Source of the DNA: Crocinitomicaceae bacterium
GTDB taxonomy: Bacteria > Bacteroidota > Bacteroidia > Flavobacteriales_D > Crocinitomicaceae
Assembly: GCA_022447665.1 (NCBI GenBank)
Contig: JAKVAQ010000036.1
Coordinates: 1 to 51,904 of the forward strand
Direction of reading: 5' to 3'
DNA length: 51,904 nt
The position numbers and the translations under genes are program-made. A model generated the notes under the pieces. That model was not told the DNA's origin and did no database searches. It was given only the letters and a program-made list of their open reading frames with translations. Every line of letters begins with the position of its first letter. Position 1 is the first letter of the stretch. This document shows positions 15,720-24,649 of the stretch, in pieces.

Positions 15720-16808
15720 CTAAGAAAAATATCGAAAATCGTGCCCTTTTTTAATCTTTAGCAACGTTTCATACATCAATTTTATGCCATTCTCAACATC
15801 ATCCTTATGGGCCATTTCTACAGTTGTGTGCATATATCTTAACGGAGTTGAAATTAACACACTTGCAACACCCATATTACTGTAAGCAAAGGCATCCGTA
15901 TCTGTACCGGTAGCACGAGAAACTGCCGCACGTTGAAAAGGTATTTTCTTCTTAGTAGCTGTATCAATAACTAGGTCAAGCAAATTATTCTGAACAGCTG
16001 GACCATAAGAAAGCGTAGGACCTTTTCCACTTTTTATATCGCCTTGCACTATTTTATTAATCATAGGTGTACACGTATCATGACATACATCAGTTACAAT
16101 AGCAACGTCCGGCTGAATACGTTCAGCAATCATTTGAGCACCTCTTAGTCCAACTTCTTCTTGAACAGAATTCGTTATATAAAGTCCAAATGGCAATTTC
16201 TTTTTATTTAAATGTAGTAGACGTGCAACTTCGGCGATCATAAATCCCCCAATTCTATTATCTAAAGCTCTTCCTACGTATCGATTTTGCGCTTCCACAA
16301 ATTCATCGGGATAAGTTACAACACAACCTACATGAACTCCTAATGCTTCTACTTCGTCCTTGCTATCACATCCGCAATCTAGAAATATGTTGTCATTCTT
16401 CGGTGGAAGTTCTTTCGCACCTCTTCTGGTATGAATTGCAGGCCAGCCGAAAAAGGCATCAACCAGTCCCTTTTTTGTATGAATGTGTACTCGTTTTGAA
16501 GGAGCAATTTGATGATCCGAGCCACCATTTCTCCTTAAATAAATGAACCCATCATCAGTGATGTAGTGAACAAACCACGAAATTTCGTCAGCGTGAGCCT
16601 CAATAACAACCTTATAATCCGCTTCGGGATTTATAATTCCAACAACACTTCCGTAGGTATCTACCCAATAATCATCTATATAAGGTTTAATGTATTCCAA
16701 CCATAATTTTTGTCCCTCCTGTTCAAAACCGGTAGGTGAATAATTGTTGTGGTATTTAGACAAGAAATCTTTTGACTTTTTATTAAGAATAGATTTGGCT
16801 TTAGCCAT
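15720..16808 (-). CDS. M42 family metallo-aminopeptidase
   Basis: This 362-residue cytosolic enzyme belongs to the M42 glutamyl aminopeptidase/endoglucanase-M family, which form large dodecameric shells with two metals per subunit and trim peptides from the N-terminus. Metal and catalytic residues are visible: EAHADEIS (first His and the acid), GRALDNRIGG (bridging Asp), SVQEEVGLRGA (catalytic Glu pair), TDVCHDT (Asp), and a C-terminal His in TTVEMAHKDD. The protein has no signal peptide. It is the first gene of a four-gene operon with the exported caspase. A role in finishing peptide breakdown would fit, but the two peptidases are predicted to sit in different compartments. Confidence 0.93.
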   Translation of the reverse strand: MAKAKSILNKKSKDFLSKYHNNYSPTGFEQEGQKLWLEYIKPYIDDYWVDTYGSVVGIINPEADYKVVIEAHADEISWFVHYITDDGFIYLRRNGGSDHQIAPSKRVHIHTKKGLVDAFFGWPAIHTRRGAKELPPKNDNIFLDCGCDSKDEVEALGVHVGCVVTYPDEFVEAQNRYVGRALDNRIGGFMIAEVARLLHLNKKKLPFGLYITNSVQEEVGLRGAQMIAERIQPDVAIVTDVCHDTCTPMINKIVQGDIKSGKGPTLSYGPAVQNNLLDLVIDTATKKKIPFQRAAVSRATGTDTDAFAYSNMGVASVLISTPLRYMHTTVEMAHKDDVENGIKLMYETLLKIKKGHDFRYFS

Positions 16809-16831
16809 ATTATTTTCGTTTTAGCATGAAT

Positions 16832-16862
16832 TTTGAGTAACCATTATAAAATTATAAATTCG
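16832..16862 (+). promoter_or_regulatory. promoter of the first TPR/PorE-like pair
   Basis: TTTG (16832-16835), a 19-nt spacer and TAAATTCG (16855-16862) match TTTG-N19-TAnnTTTG at all but one position. The -7 box ends 20 nt before the start of the TPR gene. The same TAAATTCGC sequence precedes the second TPR gene. Confidence 0.6.
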
Positions 16863-16882
16863 CATAGAATAAACTAGGAATA

Positions 16883-17980
16883 ATGATAAAAATATTGCCT
16901 CTCCTATGTTTCTCCTTTATCGCCCTACAAGTCAATGCTCAAGGAGACTCAACATTAACTGGTAAAGGAGTAGATCAAGATATTCTGGATTCTCTCGGAA
17001 TGAAGAATCCTGAAGTAATTAAAAAATATAATGATGGTATTACACAGTACACTTCAAAGAATTATTTAGGTGCCGTTCAAGCATTTACAGAATGTGTCCT
17101 TATGGATACAGTATATATTGAAGCCTACTACCAGCGCGCTCAGGCTTTCGTTATGATGGAAAAGCCTTCTGAAGCAATTAAAGACTTTTCTACTACATTA
17201 AGATTAGATCCTACAAACGCAGACGCAGCTTATCAAATAGGTAGTCTCCACATGAAAAGTGGTGACTATGAAAATGCTATTAAAGCCTTTGAAAAGGCCG
17301 AAAATATTGATGTCGCCAATGAAAAGTATCCTTACAAAAGAGGAATTGCTTTGTTCGAACTTCAAAATTATGAAGGCGCCATTGATGCATATAACGAAGC
17401 AATCAAAAGAAATCCAAAATTCGGGAACGCCTACAATGACAGAGGTTCATGCAAACTAATGCAAGAAGATCTAGATGGTGCAATTGCAGATTATAAGTTG
17501 GCCGTTCAATACGATAATAAGTTGAGTTTTGCCTACAACAACTTAGGAAGTGCATACCGAAAGCAAGAAAACTATGATGCTGCCATTAAATATTACAATG
17601 AAGCCATTAAACTGAAGATAGATTATTATGTCGCTTTTAATAATAGAGGTTCGGCAAAACTGATGAAGGGTGATATTGAAGGAGCAATTTCAGATTTTAA
17701 CAAAGCCATAGAGATAAAACCAGACTATGCTTTTGCTTATAACAACTTAGCTGGTGCTTTCATCAAAAAGGAAGACTATAAGTCAGCAGTGGAAGCTTGT
17801 GACAAAGCGATTGAGTTAAGACCAGAGTACATGGAGGCTTACCTGAATAGAGGAATAGCAAAAGAAATGTTAAAAGACGTTGACGGTGCATGCGCAGATT
17901 GGGAAGATGCATTCATACTAGGTTCAGAAAACGCGGCCAGTTACGTAGATGGTCCTGCATGTCAATCATTGAAAAAATAA
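16883..17980 (+). CDS. exported tetratricopeptide repeat protein (copy 1)
   Basis: This 365-residue protein has a signal peptide (ending QVNAQ, about residue 20) and about nine tetratricopeptide repeats from residue 45 to 350. The repeats carry the usual AY..RG and A....A motifs, for instance NAYNDRGSCKLMQEDLDGAI. The C-terminus has the sequence CADWEDAFILGSENAASY and ends PACQSLKK, nearly the same as the copy at 20151. TPR solenoids mediate protein contacts; the likely partner is the PorE-like protein encoded 3 nt downstream, which itself starts with a short TPR region. It is predicted to act in the periplasm. A consensus promoter lies directly upstream. Confidence 0.9.
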   Translation: MIKILPLLCFSFIALQVNAQGDSTLTGKGVDQDILDSLGMKNPEVIKKYNDGITQYTSKNYLGAVQAFTECVLMDTVYIEAYYQRAQAFVMMEKPSEAIKDFSTTLRLDPTNADAAYQIGSLHMKSGDYENAIKAFEKAENIDVANEKYPYKRGIALFELQNYEGAIDAYNEAIKRNPKFGNAYNDRGSCKLMQEDLDGAIADYKLAVQYDNKLSFAYNNLGSAYRKQENYDAAIKYYNEAIKLKIDYYVAFNNRGSAKLMKGDIEGAISDFNKAIEIKPDYAFAYNNLAGAFIKKEDYKSAVEACDKAIELRPEYMEAYLNRGIAKEMLKDVDGACADWEDAFILGSENAASYVDGPACQSLKK

Positions 17981-17983
17981 GAA

Positions 17984-20065
17984 ATGAAGAAACTTTTTAT
18001 ACTTACAACATTCTGCATCCTTTCATTTAATTTCATTGGTTTTGGTCAGGATGTACCGTTTGAGAAGGATCTCTTTAAAGGTCGTAAAGATGAATTCAAA
18101 GCTGCAGTAAAACACATTAAGATTGGTGATGATATGAGACTTGGCTATCCTGCAGACTACAGAGGGGCTGTCAATGAATATATGATGGCCTATGAATTTA
18201 ATCCTAAAAGCGCTGATTTAAACTACAAAATAGGGTTGGCTTATTTTCATTTTGATAAACATTCTATGGGGCAATACTTTGAAGCTGCATATGAACTAAA
18301 ACCTACTGTGGCCCCAGACATTCTTTACTTTGTTGGTTTAAGTCATCATTTGGATGCACAATGGCAAGAAGCAATAGATTACTACAATAAATTCATTTCT
18401 TCTGCAACGGACCCCGAACTTCAAGAAATGAAAACCGTGGCTATCAAAAAGGTTATGGAATGTAAAAGTGGAATTGCTTTAGCCGGAAACCAAGGTAGAG
18501 TTTGGATTGATAATCTTGGACCAAACATTAATACCGAATACCCTGACTACGCTCCAGTTGTATCAACAGACGAGGCGATAATGGTATTTACTGCTCGTAA
18601 ACCAGATAGCGATATTAGCTCTCCAGTGGGAGGATATTTTGAAGACCTCTTTATTACAAAACGAGTTGGTGGCACATGGATGAGAGCTAAGCCTATTGGT
18701 GAGCCAATTAATGTAAAAGGTCAACATGACGCTACTATTGGAATTTCGCCAGATGGTCATACCCTATTTGTTTACAACGATAAAAAAGGGGGCGGAGATA
18801 TCTATGCTTCTACTAACTTAGGTGGAGAATGGTCAAAACCTCAAAATCTTGGCAAGAACATTAATACCGATTATCATGAGCCAGATGCATCCCTTTCTTT
18901 TGATGGTAAAAGACTTTATTTTACATCAGACAAGCCAGGTGGAAAAGGCGGTCATGATATTTACTTCTCTGATTGGGATGACGATAAAGAAGAATGGGGA
19001 GAAGCGTTTCCTATCCCTGGCCCTATTAACACACAATATGAAGAGCGTTCAGTATTTATCCACCCGGATGGCGAAACGATGTATTTCTCGTCAAACGGAC
19101 ATAACACCATGGGAGGGTATGATTTATTCTTTTCAAAATTAGTTAATGGTGTATGGCAAGAGCCCGTGAACTTAGGCCCGCCTCTTAACACACCATATGA
19201 TGATGTTCAATTAGTGGTAGCCGGTAATGGTCGTTTTGGTTATTATTCTTCTTACAGAGAAGGAGGATTCGGAGAGAAAGACATTTATCTTATCACTTTT
19301 CTTGGACCTGAAAAACCACCCTTACTTTCAAATGAAGACAATCTTCTGGCTTCTGTTGCTCAACCTATTAAAGAGACATTCAAAGAGCCAGAGTTGGTAA
19401 ACGAAGGAAGTAATATGGCGATTCTAACTGGCGTAATTACTGACGCCAAAACAAAGCTGCCGCTCAAAGCAGATGTTGTATTGATAGATAACGAGAAAAA
19501 TGTTGTCATTGCTGAATTTCAATCAGAACCTAAAACTGGTAAATATCTGGTGTCTTTACCAGCGGGTAGTAATTATGGAATCGCAGTGAAACACGATGGA
19601 TATCTTTTCCATTCAGAAAACTTTGTATTAGAAAGATCTAGCGGATTTAAACAGTATGAGAAAGATGTTGAATTGAAGAAGATTGAAGTCGGGGAATCAA
19701 TTATTTTAAGGAATATTTTCTTTGATTTGGACAAATATACGCTGCGTCCTGAGTCCGTGAATGAACTGGAAAGACTTATAAAGTTAATGAATGACAATCC
19801 TACCCTTAGAATTGAGATCTCTGGGCACACTGACACAAGGGGCAGTTCAAGTCACAATCAAGAGCTCTCTGCGAACAGAGCTAAAGCGGTAGTAGACTAC
19901 TTAGTGGATCACGGTATTGATGCTTCTAGACTCGAATCAGCAGGATATGGAGAATCAAAGCCGCTTATATCAGATGCTCAAATTACAGATATGCCTACCA
20001 AATCTCAAAAAGAAGAGGCACATCAAAGCAATAGAAGAACAGAATTTAAAATCTTGAGTAAGTAG
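17984..20065 (+). CDS. PorE-like TPR-PD40-CRD-OmpA protein (copy 1)
   Basis: This 693-residue protein has a signal peptide (ending GFGQ) and four modules in order. These are a TPR-like helical part (residues 30-160), a PD40 beta-propeller of repeats such as HDATIGISPDGHTLF and RLYFTSDKPGG (about 175-445), a carboxypeptidase-regulatory-like domain (about 480-555), and an OmpA C-terminal domain (about 570-693). The OmpA part contains SGHTDTRG and LSANRAKAVVDYL, with the Asp and Arg that bind the diaminopimelate of peptidoglycan. This order is that of PorE, the T9SS part that holds the machine to the cell wall. The role is inferred from architecture; related proteins without a secretion role also exist. 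It is translated with the TPR gene 3 nt upstream. Confidence 0.9.
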   Translation: MKKLFILTTFCILSFNFIGFGQDVPFEKDLFKGRKDEFKAAVKHIKIGDDMRLGYPADYRGAVNEYMMAYEFNPKSADLNYKIGLAYFHFDKHSMGQYFEAAYELKPTVAPDILYFVGLSHHLDAQWQEAIDYYNKFISSATDPELQEMKTVAIKKVMECKSGIALAGNQGRVWIDNLGPNINTEYPDYAPVVSTDEAIMVFTARKPDSDISSPVGGYFEDLFITKRVGGTWMRAKPIGEPINVKGQHDATIGISPDGHTLFVYNDKKGGGDIYASTNLGGEWSKPQNLGKNINTDYHEPDASLSFDGKRLYFTSDKPGGKGGHDIYFSDWDDDKEEWGEAFPIPGPINTQYEERSVFIHPDGETMYFSSNGHNTMGGYDLFFSKLVNGVWQEPVNLGPPLNTPYDDVQLVVAGNGRFGYYSSYREGGFGEKDIYLITFLGPEKPPLLSNEDNLLASVAQPIKETFKEPELVNEGSNMAILTGVITDAKTKLPLKADVVLIDNEKNVVIAEFQSEPKTGKYLVSLPAGSNYGIAVKHDGYLFHSENFVLERSSGFKQYEKDVELKKIEVGESIILRNIFFDLDKYTLRPESVNELERLIKLMNDNPTLRIEISGHTDTRGSSSHNQELSANRAKAVVDYLVDHGIDASRLESAGYGESKPLISDAQITDMPTKSQKEEAHQSNRRTEFKILSK

Positions 20066-20129
20066 TGATTCTGGATTTTCTTTTTTAAGACAAACTCTGT
20101 TTTTTTATCGATAAATTCATCGAATTAAC

Positions 20130-20137
20130 TAAATTCG
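20130..20137 (+). promoter_or_regulatory. possible -7 promoter element of the second TPR/PorE-like pair
   Basis: TAAATTCG is identical to the -7 box of the first pair and ends 13 nt before the second TPR gene. The position expected for -33 reads ATCG, so that box is weak or absent. Confidence 0.4.
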
Positions 20138-20150
20138 CGATAGGTATACT

Positions 20151-21191
20151 ATGAGTAAGTTATATTTAGTATTAATAGCGGCCCTCTTTTGTGTGAATAC
20201 TTTCGCGCAAAATAAATATTCTTTGGCTGCCAAAAAATCCTTTAAAGAAGGGAATAAGGCGTATACAGAGAACAGAAATGAAGATGCAATAAAATTCTTC
20301 ACTGAGGCCCTAGAAAAAGAGAGCGGATTTGCAGAAGCTTATCTAAATAGATCAATTGTTTATTTGAAAATGGTAGATTATAAAAATGCCTTTTCAGATG
20401 CGAAGAAAGCCTACGCCATTGCTCCACTTCAGAGTGCAATTCATAACCAACTAGGTAAGTGTTATTATAATGATGGACACTTAGATAGCGCCAAGTATTT
20501 CCTAGAAAAAGGTACTAATGTATCCTCCCCTAGTGATGAGGACCTATACTACTTAGCCAATGTACATTCTGACTTAGGAGACTATAATAGCGCTATTGAA
20601 TCTTATTCGTCATTGCTAAAAAATCATCCAGAAAATTCTGCTATTCTCAATCAAAGAGGAATATCGTATTTTAAGATTGGAGAATATTCAAAAGCAGAAG
20701 AAGATTTCTTGCACGCTTTAGAGCACGAACCTGAAAACATCTCAATTTATTCGAACCTTGCAAATGCCGCTATTGAAGCAAATGATACAACTAAAGCTAT
20801 ACAGTACATTGATCGTGGAATTAATAAAGCTACGGGACATGCTAAGATGGAGTTTCTTATTCTTAAAGGAAATTATTTCTTCAAGCTTGAGCGATACAGT
20901 GAAGCAAGTGAATTTTATAATGAGGCTTACGCTATTGAAAACGAGAATCCAATAGTTTTGACCAACCAAGCTTCAATTATGATTCAGACAGGAAATTATG
21001 AAGGTGCTATATCGAAATGTACAGCGGCTATAGAGCATAACCCTGAATTCATGCAAGCTTATTTTAATAGAGGAATTGCTTACGAAATGTTACGTGATAC
21101 GCGTCAAGCCTGTATGGACTGGGAAGAAGCATTCATTCTAGGTTCAACACAAGCGGAAGAATACTTAAATAGCCCAGCCTGCTCTGAATAA
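20151..21191 (+). CDS. exported tetratricopeptide repeat protein (copy 2)
   Basis: This 346-residue protein is the paralogue of the TPR protein at 16883. It has a signal peptide (ending NTFAQ, about residue 20) and about eight tetratricopeptide repeats, for example AYLNRSIVYLKMVDYKNAF. The C-terminus reads ACMDWEEAFILGSTQAEEYL and ends in PACSE; this Cys-DWE-AFILGS-Cys motif is the best conserved part of the two copies. The middle repeats have diverged, which suggests different partners or an old duplication. It is followed after 2 nt by the second PorE-like gene, the same arrangement as in the first pair. It is predicted to be periplasmic. Confidence 0.9.
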   Translation: MSKLYLVLIAALFCVNTFAQNKYSLAAKKSFKEGNKAYTENRNEDAIKFFTEALEKESGFAEAYLNRSIVYLKMVDYKNAFSDAKKAYAIAPLQSAIHNQLGKCYYNDGHLDSAKYFLEKGTNVSSPSDEDLYYLANVHSDLGDYNSAIESYSSLLKNHPENSAILNQRGISYFKIGEYSKAEEDFLHALEHEPENISIYSNLANAAIEANDTTKAIQYIDRGINKATGHAKMEFLILKGNYFFKLERYSEASEFYNEAYAIENENPIVLTNQASIMIQTGNYEGAISKCTAAIEHNPEFMQAYFNRGIAYEMLRDTRQACMDWEEAFILGSTQAEEYLNSPACSE

Positions 21192-21193
21192 AC

Positions 21194-23323
21194 ATGAAGA
21201 ACTTATTACTCTTTATATTAACTATGACCCTCGGGCTTGCATCAATTGCTCAGCAAGAGGACGTTCCTTTCGACAAGCGATTATTTGCAGACAATAAAGA
21301 AGGGTTCGATAACGCCGTTAAAGAAATTAAAAAAGGAGATTTTCATTTCTTTGATGGAACCGAAACTGACTTGAATATTGCATTAGGACATTACTTAACA
21401 GCTCAGGAATTCAATCCATACAGTTCCGTGTTGAATTATAAAATTGGGATTTGCTATCTGTACAGTAACAAAAAATTTAAAAGCTTGGATTATTTGAAGT
21501 TTGCTCATGATGTAAATCCTGAAGTAGACCCTAATATCAACTTCTATCTAGCGCAAGCATATCACTTAAAAATGGATTTTGAAAAAGCCATTGAGCATTA
21601 CAACATCCAGAAAGATCTTATTGGTACGAAAGATGAATTTCAAAGAATCTATATCAATAAAAAGATTAGAGAATGTCGCACTGGTATGGAAATGGTCAAG
21701 AAACCTGTGAGAGTTTGGATTGAAAACTTAGGGGATAGCGTAAACACTGAATATTCAGAATATTCTCCAGTTATTTCGGCTGATAACAGAGTTTTATTTT
21801 ATACAGGTAGACGACCTGACTCAGAAGGTGGAGAGCAGGATAAGTCGGGTATTTATTTAGAAGACATTTACTCTAGCACGCGTGGATTCGGAGAAGATTG
21901 GGGAGAAAGTGTAAACCTCGGAACACCCGTAAACTCTAAAAACCATGATGCTACTGTTGGTCTTGCTCCTGATGGAAAAAGTCTTTTAATTTACAAAAGT
22001 ATTTCTGGTAAAAATGGGGACATCTTTATTACTCGCCAAGGTGATGACGGTATATGGGATGAGCCATCTTCGATTGGAGAAAACATTAATACTAAATTTC
22101 ATGAATCAAGTGCAACATTAACATTTGACGAAAAGGTTTTATTTTTTGATTCCGATAAACCTGGCGGAGAAGGTCAGCACGATATTTATGTGAGTTACTG
22201 GGATGAAGAAACGGGAGAATGGGGAAAACCTGAAAACTTAGGGCCTACGATCAATACAAAGTACGAAGAGAAGGGTGTCTTTATTTCTGATGACGGGAAG
22301 ACGCTATATTTCTCCTCTGATGGACATAGCAACATGGGAGGCTTAGATATTTTCAAATCTACTTTTGATGATGAAACAGGAAAATGGTCTGAACCGGAAA
22401 ACCTTGGTTATCCAATTAATACTCCAGATGATGACGTGTATTTCGTAGTAACAGGAAACGAAAGGTATGCTTACTATTCATCTTACAGAGAGGATGGTTT
22501 AGGAGAAAAAGATATTTACAGAATTACCTTCTTGGGTGATGCTAAACTTCCACTAATTGCCGATGCAGATTTAGTAGGGAGTGATTTTGATACAGAATTA
22601 AACCAACCATTAACTGAATTGTTTACTACTCCAAACACAGGAACTGGAACAAGTGATGAAGTAGCAGAAAAACTGGTCACAATTAAAGGAAAAGTAATGG
22701 ACGGATCCTCCAACAAACCTTTAGGAAACGCCCAGATAGACATTGTAGATTCTAAGACAAACAAAATAATCCAGACGTTAACATCAAATTCTGACGGTAC
22801 TTATTCGATCAATCTTGAAGCTGGAAAGAGCTATGCCTTTACCGTATCTAAGAAAGACTTCACCATTGACTCTAAAACAGTGGCTACCACGAAAAAAGAT
22901 GGTGGTAAAACAAAAACTATAGATTTCTCGATTGTCACACCAGCACCTGATGTAGAGTTCACACTCAATAATATTTATTTTGATTTCGATAAAGCGGATC
23001 TAAGAAACAAATCAGTTCTTGAACTTGACAAATTAGTACAAATCATGAAAGAACATCCTACTATGATCATAGAGTTGTCTGGACATACAGATAGACGAGG
23101 TAGCGATGAGTACAACATGGCTTTATCTAAGCGCAGAGCTGAAATTGCTAAAGATTATCTCGTATCCAAAGGGATTGATGCCTCTCGAATCAAAACTAAA
23201 GGGTATGGTGAAACTCGTCCTGCCATAGATGGAGCAACCATCTCTGCTATGAAAACAAGAAAAGAGAAAGAGGCTGCGCACCAAGCAAATCGTCGCACGA
23301 TGATTAAAATCATCAGCCAATAG
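21194..23323 (+). CDS. PorE-like TPR-PD40-CRD-OmpA protein (copy 2)
   Basis: This 709-residue paralogue of the protein at 17984 has the same plan: signal peptide (ending SIAQ), TPR-like region with EFNPYSSVLNYKIG, PD40 propeller with HDATVGLAPDGKSLL and FDSDKPGGEGQHD, a carboxypeptidase-regulatory-like domain near residues 500-575, and an OmpA domain at the end. The peptidoglycan-binding residues are kept in SGHTDRRGSDEYN and LSKRRAEIAKDYL. A Thr/Gly-rich linker (TTPNTGTGTSDE) separates the propeller from the CRD and is longer than in copy 1. It is predicted to sit at the outer membrane and peptidoglycan. A T9SS anchoring role is inferred from its architecture. Confidence 0.9.
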   Translation: MKNLLLFILTMTLGLASIAQQEDVPFDKRLFADNKEGFDNAVKEIKKGDFHFFDGTETDLNIALGHYLTAQEFNPYSSVLNYKIGICYLYSNKKFKSLDYLKFAHDVNPEVDPNINFYLAQAYHLKMDFEKAIEHYNIQKDLIGTKDEFQRIYINKKIRECRTGMEMVKKPVRVWIENLGDSVNTEYSEYSPVISADNRVLFYTGRRPDSEGGEQDKSGIYLEDIYSSTRGFGEDWGESVNLGTPVNSKNHDATVGLAPDGKSLLIYKSISGKNGDIFITRQGDDGIWDEPSSIGENINTKFHESSATLTFDEKVLFFDSDKPGGEGQHDIYVSYWDEETGEWGKPENLGPTINTKYEEKGVFISDDGKTLYFSSDGHSNMGGLDIFKSTFDDETGKWSEPENLGYPINTPDDDVYFVVTGNERYAYYSSYREDGLGEKDIYRITFLGDAKLPLIADADLVGSDFDTELNQPLTELFTTPNTGTGTSDEVAEKLVTIKGKVMDGSSNKPLGNAQIDIVDSKTNKIIQTLTSNSDGTYSINLEAGKSYAFTVSKKDFTIDSKTVATTKKDGGKTKTIDFSIVTPAPDVEFTLNNIYFDFDKADLRNKSVLELDKLVQIMKEHPTMIIELSGHTDRRGSDEYNMALSKRRAEIAKDYLVSKGIDASRIKTKGYGETRPAIDGATISAMKTRKEKEAAHQANRRTMIKIISQ

Positions 23324-23349
23324 TCCTTTCTTAGCTAATTACTTTGATT

Positions 23350-24438
23350 ATGAAGACAATTTTCTTCGCTGCATTTTTAACTGTAGCAAGCATTGCCTGT
23401 GGGCAGAATACCTACACCTTGGAAGACTTTTTTGTTTACGATGCTGAACTAGAACAAAAGGTTGATGATTACTTTGATCAAATGAGCGATACGGCTCGAG
23501 TAGGACAAATGATAATTCCTGCAGCTGGAGGCCATGGAAAACCAACCGAACATATTAATGGACTAATAAAGAGAAACTTTATTGGTGGCATCCTTCTTCT
23601 AAACGGAACTAAAGAAGGCTTTACCGAAATGGTAAAAGACTTTAGCTCTCTGAATAGCGCTTCGGGAGGACTACCATTGCTATACTCGGCAGATGCCGAG
23701 CCAAGTCTAATCGGATATAAAATTAAAGGTTGTTCTCCTGTCAAAAAAGCAAACCTTATGATTAGCCGTGAGGAAGTATCTACTTTTGCAAATAGCATTT
23801 GTAATGATCTAATCGATATTGGAATTAATTATAATTATGCTCCAGTTGTCGATATGTCTCCAAATGAAGTTGTATCCTGGAGAAGCTTTGGAGACAATCC
23901 TGACACGGCTCAAATCTGGTCACAAATCTTCATAGAAGAAACTCAAAAAAGAGGGATTGTAGCCACTGCGAAGCACTTTCCCGGTCATGGCTATGTTGTT
24001 GGTGACACCCATAAAAAACTCGTTTACATAGATGGAGAAATGAAAGAGGTGGACAATTATACCCCATTAATAAAAGCTGGAGTACTATCTATTATGGTAG
24101 CACATATTGCCATAAAAAATAACGATGAGTATAACACAAACGATATGCCATCAACCGTTTCTAGAAATATTGTAACAGGATTATTAAAAAAGAAAATGGG
24201 CTTTAAAGGATTAATCGTTACTGATGCCTTAAACATGGGCGGAGTTGTCAATATCCCTGATTGTGAACTCAAAGCAGCTCAAGCCGGTTGTGATCTATTA
24301 TTAATGCCGGTGGATGAAGAAAAGGCAGTAAAAGACATCGTAACGGCGATTGAAGAGGATGAAGATTTTAGAAAGCAAGTTTATGCCTCAACTCGTAAAA
24401 TTATTCGACTAAAAATTTGTTTGGGAATACTCCAATAA
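23350..24438 (+). CDS. exported GH3 family glycoside hydrolase, NagZ-like
   Basis: This 362-residue protein holds only the N-terminal barrel of glycoside hydrolase family 3, as in beta-N-acetylhexosaminidases of the NagZ type. The active-site loop AKHFPGHGYVVGDTHKKL contains the Asp-His pair that acts as acid/base, and VTDALNMGG contains the nucleophile Asp. Unlike NagZ of E. coli it has a signal peptide (residues 1-18, SIACGQ), so it is exported; the Cys at position 17 sits in an imperfect lipobox, so lipidation is possible but uncertain. The ATG at 23350 is preferred over a TTG at 23344. It follows the PorE-like gene by 26 nt and may be co-transcribed. Peptidoglycan fragments are a likely substrate by family, not proven here. 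Confidence 0.9.
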   Translation: MKTIFFAAFLTVASIACGQNTYTLEDFFVYDAELEQKVDDYFDQMSDTARVGQMIIPAAGGHGKPTEHINGLIKRNFIGGILLLNGTKEGFTEMVKDFSSLNSASGGLPLLYSADAEPSLIGYKIKGCSPVKKANLMISREEVSTFANSICNDLIDIGINYNYAPVVDMSPNEVVSWRSFGDNPDTAQIWSQIFIEETQKRGIVATAKHFPGHGYVVGDTHKKLVYIDGEMKEVDNYTPLIKAGVLSIMVAHIAIKNNDEYNTNDMPSTVSRNIVTGLLKKKMGFKGLIVTDALNMGGVVNIPDCELKAAQAGCDLLLMPVDEEKAVKDIVTAIEEDEDFRKQVYASTRKIIRLKICLGILQ

Positions 24439-24439
24439 A

Positions 24440-24649
24440 ATGATCAAAGGAGTATTAACATGTTCTTTTTCTTTGCTCTTTGGGTATATTACATTAAAGC
24501 TAGTCAGTTCTGATTATGGTATAGCCAATGAATACTTTTCATCTCTATTATGGTGGCTTCCATTTCTAACTGGAATAGTTTCTGTCGTTTTCTTATTTTT
24601 TTTCATTCTGATTTTAAGAAAATATATCAAACAAAAAAGAGCGCTTTAA
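24440..24649 (+). CDS. small two-helix membrane protein
   Basis: This 69-residue protein has two hydrophobic helices (about residues 4-21 and 38-60) joined by a short loop with the sequence SSDYGIANEYFSS, and a basic end, RKYIKQKRAL. I recognise no family. Its ATG comes one base after the GH3 stop codon, so translation is probably coupled. The stop codon falls inside the loop of a strong hairpin that serves as the eno terminator. Coding is supported by the tight spacing and the clean membrane topology, but a chance reading frame cannot be ruled out. Confidence 0.6.
   Translation: MIKGVLTCSFSLLFGYITLKLVSSDYGIANEYFSSLLWWLPFLTGIVSVVFLFFFILILRKYIKQKRAL

Noticed and set aside
12472-16808. Caspase operon as a classic cytosolic abortive-infection defence system
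   Set aside because: The caspase protein has a signal peptide, so it is predicted to act outside the cytosol; no other defence genes lie nearby.
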